The notes under the pieces: generated by a model
The model's database searches: none
Told to the model about the DNA's origin: nothing
What the model saw: the letters and a program-made list of their open reading frames with translations, nothing else
Assembly (NCBI GenBank): GCA_041685045.1
Contig: JAWLGP010000023.1
Coordinates: 11,957-75,956 of the forward strand
Direction: 5' to 3'
Length of the DNA stretch: 64,000 nucleotides
Source: Thiohalomonas sp041685045
GTDB taxonomy: Bacteria > Pseudomonadota > Gammaproteobacteria > Thiohalomonadales > Thiohalomonadaceae
Translations under genes and position numbers: made by a program
Part shown: positions 52,377 through 59,361 of the stretch, in pieces
How positions within the stretch are numbered: the stretch's first letter is position 1
How the letters are laid out: every line of letters begins with the position of its first letter

Positions 52377-53609
52377 CAGGCGGGGCAGAAGCAGATCCCG
52401 AACCGGCACCAATCTATCGATCGCCTTGTTAAGTGTATCGATTTGTGCGTATGTCGGTTCGACAATACTTACAAATTTCTCCCTTAAAGCTGTCGGTGGC
52501 ATTACCAGCTTCTGGCTTGTCACCAGATCCGGCTTAAGATGCAATACGTTCGTTCCATTTGCGAACTCCTTGATGAATTCACCAAATCCAGACAATCGCA
52601 AATAGCTATATAAGAATGAAGCTGACACCGCCTTTGGGACGAGCTTTATCACATCCAGCGAAATAACAGCGCCCTTGTCCCCAACATCGGGAATGCGGGC
52701 TACACGCCCTACTACTTCTCGGTTTTGTGTCATGTCGGTTACCGCCATAACAACGTCTCCGCGGCGGACCACCTGCTCATCCTTGAACTTTCCAGAATAG
52801 CGCTTTAAGCCTTCTGCCCTGTAGCCACCACCCCGATTAAACGACTTCAGCGTGATGAACGGCATGTCCTCAGGTCGCTCGGTCAACTCGCTCCCGCCGT
52901 ACGACTTACCTTTAACATGCCCGAAGAAGGTCGATGCCGCGGAGAATTCCCAGTCTGTCGGCACGCCCTTCTCGAACTTCGCCTGCTCATGGCCGGGGAA
53001 GCGCATGCGCACGAACCACTCGCGGTAGATCTCCTCGGCCATCTTCTCCAGCAGCGCAATGCGGCGCCGGTTGTTTTCGATCAGGTCATCGTAGGCGGAG
53101 AGGACGGTGACTATTTTTTCTTGAACTTTCTTATCTTCCGGATATAAGACCGGTATTCGCTCAAGAATACCGGTATTCAGGTTAGGCATCGTCGCCCCAA
53201 CCGCCTGCCCCTCGATCCAGCCAATGACGGCAGAGGTAGAGAGATAGTAATGTAGGAATTCAACGTCTAGCGGACCATCGCCGAGGGAGACCTTCAAGCA
53301 TCCGGTGCCGCATAACCATCCTTCATTTTCTTTTCGGATTAGAGCCTGCCGGCCTATATCTCCCCTCCGCCCATAAACGATGTCGCCACGTTTCAGTTTG
53401 TGCCGACTCAACCGTTCGACGTGGCTTTCCGACACTCGAACAATTCGAGCAGTGGAAATCTTGCCGTTTACGATGTCTGCTGGCATCACAACCGGAGTTC
53501 CCTCTTGGCTGTAATCCGACTCGTGGAGCTGCGAGCCGAAAGGACCGGTTTGGATTCTTCCGTTCCCGTCACAGCAAATGTCACCCAGCGTTCGGCGGAC
53601 CCACGCCAT
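52305..53609 (-). CDS. hsdS: Type I restriction specificity subunit S
   Basis: The 434-residue protein starts at an ATG that overlaps the hsdM stop (TGATG). It has two target-recognition domains, each ended by a conserved helix: TRD1 ends near SAYDDLIENNRRRIALLEKM (about residues 175-200), and TRD2 ends in PTYAQIDTLNKAIDRLVPVR. The phrase RRGDIVYGRRGDIGR/RRGDVVMAVTDMTQN is typical of each TRD. The base composition falls within both TRDs relative to hsdM, as expected for exchangeable recognition modules. HsdS determines the methylated and cleaved sequence; the target cannot be predicted here. Confidence 0.94.
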   Translation of the reverse strand: MAWVRRTLGDICCDGNGRIQTGPFGSQLHESDYSQEGTPVVMPADIVNGKISTARIVRVSESHVERLSRHKLKRGDIVYGRRGDIGRQALIRKENEGWLCGTGCLKVSLGDGPLDVEFLHYYLSTSAVIGWIEGQAVGATMPNLNTGILERIPVLYPEDKKVQEKIVTVLSAYDDLIENNRRRIALLEKMAEEIYREWFVRMRFPGHEQAKFEKGVPTDWEFSAASTFFGHVKGKSYGGSELTERPEDMPFITLKSFNRGGGYRAEGLKRYSGKFKDEQVVRRGDVVMAVTDMTQNREVVGRVARIPDVGDKGAVISLDVIKLVPKAVSASFLYSYLRLSGFGEFIKEFANGTNVLHLKPDLVTSQKLVMPPTALREKFVSIVEPTYAQIDTLNKAIDRLVPVRDLLLPRLISGKLPVEHLDIQFPPSMQDASG

Positions 53610-55738
53610 CAAACTTCACCCGCAATTTGCATGACGTTGTGACCGATCGCTTGCTCTAAACTCAGTGCTTCCTGATTCAATCGCGTCAATTCGTCGTTCA
53701 TCTCCAACAATTCGGCGACAAACTCCTCCTCGGTCTTCCCATCCTCCTCAATCACCACCCCCACATATCGCCCCGGATTGAGCGACCAATCCTGCTCCTC
53801 GACATCGGCCAACGTGGCGAGCTTGCACAGCCCGGTGACGTCCTCGTACTCGGCCTTGGGGAAGCGCTCCTGCAGCCAGTGGATGTGTTTGAAGAAACCT
53901 TCGGCGTTCTTCACCTCCGTGTGCAGCTCCTCCAGGGCGCTCTTCAGGGCGCGGGTCTTTCGGTCCTGCGTGCCACGCCTGCCCTCTGCCCGCGCCTGTT
54001 CGGCCTGCTGCTTTTCATGGTGGCGGACGGTCTTGTCGAGCTGCTTGAGCCCTTCGTGCAGGCCGTTGAAGAAAGGGTCGAAGGCCTCGCGCAGTTTGTG
54101 CTGGGCGGTGTTCTTCTTGCCGATATTTTGCTCTCCGGCGAGTTTCTCCCGGTAGGCCTCATACTTGCGCTGCAACGCCTTCAGGCCGGACCAGCGCTTC
54201 ACCAGTTCGGCCACCGCCTGTTTGCCCGCCGCGTCGTCCAGCACCTCAAACAACTGCTCACTGACCGGCTCCACCTGGGCCTTGTTCTCGGCCAGCCGGG
54301 TCATGCCCTCGGCGAAGTAGTGGTCGATGAGCTGGACGAAGCGCTCGCGCTTGCCCCGGCGCAGGTGGGAGATGATGGCGATGTTCTGGATCTGCTCGGC
54401 GCTGAATTCGCGGTGCGCGCGGTCGATGGGCGTGTAGATGTTGCGGGCGTCGATGAAAAGGATGCGTTCGTCCTCTTTCGCCGCTCCCGACATCCTGTCT
54501 CCCGCGGCATTTGTACTTCCCTGGTACTTCCCCTTGTTGAAGAACCAGAGGGTCGCCGGCAGGGTGACGGTGTAGAACATGTTCGACGGCAGGGTAAGCA
54601 TGCCGTCGATGAGGTTATTCTCGATCAGGGTGCGGCGGATCTCGGCCTCGGAGTGGCGGGCGTCGGAGGCGGAGTTGGCCATGACCAGCGCCGCGCGGCC
54701 CTCGGGTTTGAGCGAGGTGGCGAACAGGTTGATCCAGAGGTAGTTGGCGTTGGGGACGGTCTCCTTGCCCTGCTCGCTCTTCTTGGCCTTGCTCTTGTTG
54801 CGCGGAATGCCGTAGGTGTTGAAGCGGCGATCCTTCTCCACGGTGGCGATCGGCACGTCGTCCACGTTGAAGGGGGGATTGGCCAGCACGTAGTCGAACT
54901 GGCCGAAGGCGTTGAAGGGGTCTTCGGCGTAGGTGTTGGCCTGTCGGATCTCGCCGCGCAGGCCGTTGACCGCCAGGTTCATCTTGGCCAGCTTGACCGT
55001 CTCCAGGGTCTTCTCCTGGCCGCAGACGTAGATGTCGCCGTCACCGGCGCGGGTCAGTTCGGCGCGGTGCCGGTCGATGAAGTGGGCCGACTGCACGAAC
55101 ATGCCGCCGGAGCCGCAGGCCGGGTCGAACACCTTGCCGTGGTGGGGCTCGATGATCTCCACCATGAGCCGCACCACCGAGCGCGGGGTGAAGAACTCGC
55201 CGCCGCCCTGCCCTTCGGCCATGGCGAAGTTGCCGAGGAAGTATTCGTAGATCTGGCCGAACATGTCGCCGGAGGCGTCTTCCGGGATGTCGGCGAAATT
55301 CTTCAGCAACTGCTTCGGGATCGCCTTGTTCTGGGCCGAACGGTTGAAACGGGTGTACTCGTCCTGCGGCAGCACGCCGGCCAGTTCGCGCTTGTAGGCC
55401 TCAATGGCCTGCATGGCCTCCTTGATCGCCTTGGCGATATCCTGCTCTTCCGGGAGCGTGAGCAGGAAGTCATAGCGGGCCCGGTCCGGCAGGTAGAAGC
55501 CGCACTTCTCGATGGCGATCTCGGAGATCGGCTTCTCGCGCCGGGTGCCCTTCAGCTTGCTGTATTCGGCCAGGATCGCCGCTTCATGCTGGCGGTACTT
55601 GTTGTCGGCGAACTTGAGGAAGATCAGCCCCAGCACCGGCGTGGAGTATTCGCTGGCCTTCAGATCGGAGTTGGCGCGCAGGGTGTCGGCGCTGCGCCAG
55701 AGGTCGTCTTCGAGTTTTTTCAGGTCTTCTGCGTTCAT
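53609..55738 (-). CDS. hsdM: Type I restriction DNA adenine methyltransferase subunit M
   Basis: This 709-residue N6-adenine methyltransferase has an N-terminal HsdM_N helical domain (DLWRSADTLRANSDLKASEY), the SAM-binding motif I DPACGSGGMFV (205-215) and the catalytic motif IV NPPF (287-290). The last ~200 residues are strongly charged and helical with coiled-coil potential (KKNTAQHKLREAFDPF), which makes it longer than classical HsdM (~500-550 residues). It leads the hsdM-hsdS-fic-hsdR operon; the promoter should be in the intergenic region upstream of 55738. Confidence 0.95.
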   Translation of the reverse strand: MNAEDLKKLEDDLWRSADTLRANSDLKASEYSTPVLGLIFLKFADNKYRQHEAAILAEYSKLKGTRREKPISEIAIEKCGFYLPDRARYDFLLTLPEEQDIAKAIKEAMQAIEAYKRELAGVLPQDEYTRFNRSAQNKAIPKQLLKNFADIPEDASGDMFGQIYEYFLGNFAMAEGQGGGEFFTPRSVVRLMVEIIEPHHGKVFDPACGSGGMFVQSAHFIDRHRAELTRAGDGDIYVCGQEKTLETVKLAKMNLAVNGLRGEIRQANTYAEDPFNAFGQFDYVLANPPFNVDDVPIATVEKDRRFNTYGIPRNKSKAKKSEQGKETVPNANYLWINLFATSLKPEGRAALVMANSASDARHSEAEIRRTLIENNLIDGMLTLPSNMFYTVTLPATLWFFNKGKYQGSTNAAGDRMSGAAKEDERILFIDARNIYTPIDRAHREFSAEQIQNIAIISHLRRGKRERFVQLIDHYFAEGMTRLAENKAQVEPVSEQLFEVLDDAAGKQAVAELVKRWSGLKALQRKYEAYREKLAGEQNIGKKNTAQHKLREAFDPFFNGLHEGLKQLDKTVRHHEKQQAEQARAEGRRGTQDRKTRALKSALEELHTEVKNAEGFFKHIHWLQERFPKAEYEDVTGLCKLATLADVEEQDWSLNPGRYVGVVIEEDGKTEEEFVAELLEMNDELTRLNQEALSLEQAIGHNVMQIAGEV

Positions 55739-55856
55739 CTATCGGTCGTTTTGCCTCTTGTTAGTGCGGTGGCACGAGGCATAGAAGGTCGGGTGATGCA
55801 AAAAAGAACCACTCACGATGCAAAGGCCGGGTTGGACGGGAACTTTCGCGGCTGCG

Positions 55857-55891
55857 ACCGGCGTCATCGCGGCGAGGACGCCCCTCCCACA
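55857..55891. repeat. Short copy of the GC-rich intergenic repeat family
   Basis: CGGCGTCATCGCGGCGAGGA then CGCCCCTCCCAC resembles the conserved core of the repeats at 15699-16366 and 63885-63990 (CGCGCCGGGGACGGCC / CCTCCCAC pattern). It lies in the ~700 bp between hsdM and the tRNA-Phe gene, which holds no intact gene. Confidence 0.6.
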
Positions 55892-55985
55892 ATTCGTGTT
55901 CCCGCCCGAGCCTCCGTTTACTTCCCCGGCGCGAAAAAGTTTATGCGGGCGGCCCCTACGGGGTATGGATGCCATTGCCGCACCG

Positions 55986-56200
55986 TCAGGCGTCTTCGGT
56001 GAAGTAATCGTTGTCCAGCTGCTTGACCTCGTAGCCTGGTACAAAACGCTGCGCGGAGGGCAGGACAATATAACGTCTGCATTCGCCACTGCGAACCCCG
56101 CCGGGGCGAAGTCCGGGTCCTTCGGGCAACAACGCGGCTTTGGATAAAGCTGATCGGAGGAGGTAAACGCCTCTTCCAGAATTTGCGCCCATTCAGAGAG
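55986..56200 (-). pseudogene. Possible coding remnant between hsdM and tRNA-Phe
   Basis: Two overlapping minus-strand frames read like protein: LSEWAQILEEAFTSSDQLYP at the right, and VPGYEVKQLDNDYFTEDA, ending at a stop at 55986, at the left. The parts are in different frames. No family was recognised. It may be a decayed gene or chance. Confidence 0.2.
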
Positions 56201-56271
56201 GACGGATGGGATCCAGCAGCAACTCTCGGAGCAGACTGAGGCTTTTTTGGCTGAAGCGGTGATGTGGGGCG

Positions 56272-56342
56272 TAGGGTGCGGTAAGGGACGAACCGCACCG
56301 CGGGCAGGTGGTGCGGTTCGCTTTCGCTCACCACACCCTACA
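56272..56342. repeat. Palindromic REP-like element
   Basis: GTAGGGTGCGGTAAG at the left pairs with CTCACCACACCCTAC at the right, with an inner GGTGCGGTTCGCTTTCGCTC segment. Elements of this type are widespread between genes of proteobacteria. Located in the untranslated stretch between hsdM and tRNA-Phe. Confidence 0.7.
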
Positions 56343-56400
56343 AGTCGGCAATAACCCGTGAACGGGGGCGCTTGAAGGCGCTTACATAGCGCTTACACGA

Positions 56401-56428
56401 AAAAAGCCGCACTAGGCGGCTTTCTTTT
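56401..56428 (-). terminator. Intrinsic terminator after tRNA-Phe
   Basis: AAAGCCGC and GCGGCTTT form an 8 bp stem around ACTAG. On the minus strand the stem is followed by a run of six T (the AAAAAA at 56398-56405 on the plus strand). It lies 15 bp past the end of the tRNA-Phe gene. Confidence 0.8.
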
Positions 56429-56443
56429 AATACTTGATTTATT

Positions 56444-56519
56444 TGGTGCCCAGGGACGGAATCGAACCGCCGACACGGGGATTTTCAATCCCCTGCTCTA
56501 CCGACTGAGCTACCTGGGC
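56444..56519 (-). tRNA. tRNA-Phe (anticodon GAA)
   Basis: The minus strand reads GCCCAGGTAGCTCAGTCGG... through the anticodon arm GGGGA-TTGAAAA-TCCCC (anticodon GAA, loop 7) and a GGTTCGATTCC T arm, ending CCTGGGC-A-CCA. The 3' CCA is encoded. All four arms pair. It faces the defence island at 41124-56443, and tRNA 3' ends are common integration sites. Confidence 0.97.
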
Positions 56520-56568
56520 GAAAGGCCGGCTATTTAAGCCGTTTACCGGCCCGAAGTCAAGCCGCGGA

Positions 56569-56841
56569 TTACTGCTTGGGCGGGACGTAACCTTCGGGGG
56601 TGCTGGCGCCGGCGCCGAAGAAGAACTTCTCCATTTCGTTCTCCAGCATCTCCCGGTGCTTGGGGTTGATGGGGCTCAGGCGGTATTCGTTGATCAACAT
56701 GGTCTGCTGACGCAGCCACATCTGCCACGCCTCCTTGGAGACGTTCTCGAAGATGCGCTTGCCGAGTTCGCCCGGGTAGGGCTGACGCTCCAGACCTTCG
56801 GCCTCTTTTCCCAGTTTCACGCACTGCACCATTCGGGTCAT
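56569..56841 (-). CDS. yggX: Fe(II)-trafficking / oxidative damage protection protein YggX
   Basis: This 90-residue protein has the conserved N-terminal MTRMVQCVKLGKEAEGLE segment with the redox-active Cys7, then PYPGELGKRIFENVSKEAWQ and QTMLINEYRLSP. Full-length match to the YggX family, which protects Fe-S enzymes against oxidants. In many gammaproteobacteria yggX follows mutY; here a lipoprotein gene on the opposite strand lies between them. The tRNA-Phe gene follows by ~50 bp. Confidence 0.95.
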   Translation of the reverse strand: MTRMVQCVKLGKEAEGLERQPYPGELGKRIFENVSKEAWQMWLRQQTMLINEYRLSPINPKHREMLENEMEKFFFGAGASTPEGYVPPKQ

Positions 56842-57039
56842 TGCTCGCTCCGGTTTCGATTTCGGCGGCCGTGCCGCAACGCAAGTTGATTGAAAGAGTA
56901 GGACTTATACCAGACCGGCGCATGGCTTGCCATCCCGTAACAGCTTGCCAATCCGGGTTCGGGTCGACGATATTTAACTTCGAATAGTAGAGGCTGTCCG
57001 GGCCGTCAATCCAAACGGAAAACAACGAAGGAGAAAAAC

Positions 57040-58092
57040 ATGGAATCTCGAGGTGGCGCCGCTTGGCGCGTAATTGTGCCATTGACCTTTTTGTCCCTGA
57101 CCGCCTGCGGTGGTGGGGGCGGGGGCAGCAGTTCGAGCGATGGCTACACGGGGCCGGCCGAACCGCTGTCGCTGAGCACAGAAGCGAAGGCGGATTTGGC
57201 GTCCGGCTACACGACAACCAATGTCTCGCTGGCCGAGGACATGCCCAGCGGCACGGATGTGCTTTCGGCCAGCACCGGTCCGGCGGCACCGGCAGGGCTC
57301 TCCACTCACCTGCTTGTCCTGAACCGGGAGACCATCCCCGCGCTGTTCGATACCGGGCAAGGGCGGCAACCGAGCGCGACCTTCGACGTCACCGAACAGT
57401 GTGCCGGGGGCGGCAAGCTCAGCGGCTACGGGAGTCAGGCGAGTCAAAACCGGATCTCCGCGGGAGACGAAATGAGCCTTACCTTCAGCGCCTGTGACGT
57501 CGGCAACGGTGTTGTCCTCAACGGCGGACTCTCTGCCCGGTTCACGGCGGTGGAAGGCGACCCGACGCAGTCACCGCCGTACGGCTTTACCGTACGGACC
57601 CGCTACAACAATTTGCAGATGACGATGGCTGGCGAGAAGCCGATGGGTCTGAACGGCGATTTGACGCTGGCATTCAGTAAGGACAGCGCAGGCAACTCCG
57701 ACGCCAATTTCAATGCCGACACCCTGGTCTGGTCCCAGGGCGGGGAGCAGCATCGGCTGCGGAATTACCGATTCCGTTTGCAGTACAACAGCAGCAACAA
57801 CGAGCAGACCTTCACGGCCGAGTGCAAGGCGGCCAGCACCCTGCTCGGCGGCGAGATCACGGTGACCACGCTGGAGCCGTTGAAAGGGCTCGATGCCGCT
57901 CCCTACCGGCCCTATGCCGGCAAGTTAAGGATTCAAGGTGCGAACGGCTCGAGCGCCGTGCTCACGGTGCGCAGCGACGCCGCCGGCGTTTTGGTCTCCT
58001 ACGACCTCGACGGCGACGGCAACCTGGAGGTCACGGACAAGTTCATGACCTGGGACAAGTTGGAGCAGGCCTTGGCCGACGCGGGCGCCTGA
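57040..58092 (+). CDS. Lipoprotein of unknown function
   Basis: This 350-residue protein has a lipobox LSLTAC (Cys23) followed by a GGGGGGSSSS linker; AAGGAG sits 7 bases before the ATG. The rest is a beta-rich, extracytoplasmic-looking sequence with two further Cys pairs (VTEQCAGG, FSACDVG, TAECKAA). Near the C-terminus DLDGDGNLEVTDK resembles an EF-hand calcium-binding loop (DxDxDGxxE). No family recognised. It interrupts the usual yggX-mutY neighbourhood and is on the opposite strand. Confidence 0.85.
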   Translation: MESRGGAAWRVIVPLTFLSLTACGGGGGGSSSSDGYTGPAEPLSLSTEAKADLASGYTTTNVSLAEDMPSGTDVLSASTGPAAPAGLSTHLLVLNRETIPALFDTGQGRQPSATFDVTEQCAGGGKLSGYGSQASQNRISAGDEMSLTFSACDVGNGVVLNGGLSARFTAVEGDPTQSPPYGFTVRTRYNNLQMTMAGEKPMGLNGDLTLAFSKDSAGNSDANFNADTLVWSQGGEQHRLRNYRFRLQYNSSNNEQTFTAECKAASTLLGGEITVTTLEPLKGLDAAPYRPYAGKLRIQGANGSSAVLTVRSDAAGVLVSYDLDGDGNLEVTDKFMTWDKLEQALADAGA

Positions 58093-58127
58093 GCCAACTG
58101 CGGTACAGGGACGTACCGCCCCTCTCG

Positions 58128-59162
58128 TCAGATCTCTTCGCAGATCGCCCGTACCGGCGCCGGCAGCCCGAGCCGCTCGAGTTCGCGCCGATCGCACCAG
58201 CGAACCGCCTTATCCTTGACCGCCGCCGCGCCCGCGGTGCTCTCTACCTGTAGCCGAACCGGTTCGATGGCCAGGCGGAAGTGGCTGAAGGTATGGGTGC
58301 GCGCCGGCAGGGTGGCCAAGCGCGCCACCTCTAGTCCCAACCACGTCTTGCACCAAGCGACCGGGTCGGCTCCGCACTCCGCTTCCGGCAGGCTCCACAG
58401 GCCACCCCAGACGCCCGTGGGCGGGCGTCTTTCGAGCAGCAGCCGGCCTTCGGTGTCTTCCAGCAACAGCATGATCGTACGGCGCTGCGGCAGGGACTTG
58501 GCCGGTTTGGGTGCCGGGTGGTCGGCCTGGCTACCCTCGGCGTTGGCGATGCAGCCGTCCGCCACCGGACAGCTTTCGCAGGCCGGGCGCCGCCCGCAGA
58601 CGGTCGCGCCCAGGTCCATGATCGCCTGGGTGTAATCGGCGACCCGCCGGGTGGGGGTGTGCGCCTCGGCGAGCTCCCACAACCGCTTCTGCACCGGGCT
58701 GCGTCCCGGCCAGCCGGCCACTGCGTGATAGCGGGCCAGCACGCGTTTGACGTTGCCGTCGAGGATCGGCTGACGCTGGTCGAGGGCCTGGGCAAGGATG
58801 GCGCCGGCGGTGGAGCGACCGATGCCGGGCAGGGCCATGAGCTCATCCAGGGTTTCGGGTAGCGCGCCGTGCATGGCCATGGCCTGACAGGCGGCGGCAT
58901 GCAGGTTGCGAGCGCGGCTGTAATAGCCCAGGCCGCTCCAGAGGGCGAGGACCTCGTCCAGTTCGGCGGCGGCGAGGGAGGCCAGCTCCGGGAAGCGCTG
59001 CATGAAGCGCTCGAAATAGGGGATAACGGTCGCCACCTGGGTCTGCTGGAGCATGATCTCCGAGACCCACACCCGATAGGGGGTGCGCTGTTGCTGCCAG
59101 GGCAGGTCGTGGCGGCCGTGGCGGTCGAACCAGGCCAGGAGTCGTTGGGCGAATGGGTCCAC
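58128..59162 (-). CDS. mutY: A/G-specific adenine glycosylase MutY
   Basis: The protein has 344 residues from GTG 59162 (MDPFAQRLLAWFDRHGRHDL); upstream ATGs exist but lie in or next to the REP element. MutY removes adenine mispaired with 8-oxoguanine. Catalytic Glu35 (VSEIMLQQT), the helix-hairpin-helix LPGIGRSTAGAI and catalytic Asp135 (ILDGNVKRVLARY) are present, and a NUDIX-like C-terminal domain follows. The Fe-S cluster cysteines are 189, 195, 198 and 204: spacing 5-2-5 rather than the usual 6-2-5, which is unusual (see findings). Confidence 0.93.
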   Translation of the reverse strand: MDPFAQRLLAWFDRHGRHDLPWQQQRTPYRVWVSEIMLQQTQVATVIPYFERFMQRFPELASLAAAELDEVLALWSGLGYYSRARNLHAAACQAMAMHGALPETLDELMALPGIGRSTAGAILAQALDQRQPILDGNVKRVLARYHAVAGWPGRSPVQKRLWELAEAHTPTRRVADYTQAIMDLGATVCGRRPACESCPVADGCIANAEGSQADHPAPKPAKSLPQRRTIMLLLEDTEGRLLLERRPPTGVWGGLWSLPEAECGADPVAWCKTWLGLEVARLATLPARTHTFSHFRLAIEPVRLQVESTAGAAAVKDKAVRWCDRRELERLGLPAPVRAICEEI

Positions 59163-59272
59163 GGGTGATGGTTGGGTGTAGGCCAGGGTCGTTGGGCGGG
59201 CATTACAACCCAAAGCGGGCGGGAGGGAAAGTTCGGGCCGCGCCCCGTTAGGCATCGGATTCAAGCACGCGC

Positions 59273-59356
59273 AGGTCGGGTTAGCCCCTGGGGCGTAACC
59301 CGACATACCAGCCGAAGCCATCTGTTCGTCGGGTTACGCTGCGCTAACCCGACCTA
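59273..59356. repeat. Palindromic REP-like element between mutY and the asmA gene
   Basis: GTCGGGTTAGCC...GGCGTAACCCGAC (59273-59304) and CGTCGGGTTACGC...GCTAACCCGACCTAC (59328-59356) form two nested palindromes. It is of the same family as the element at 52178-52257. Confidence 0.85.
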
Positions 59357-59361
59357 CGAAA

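Noticed and set aside
59163..59321. Longer MutY beginning at ATG 59321 or 59255
   Set aside because: The upstream part runs into the REP element and lacks conservation. The GTG at 59162 fits the usual family start.
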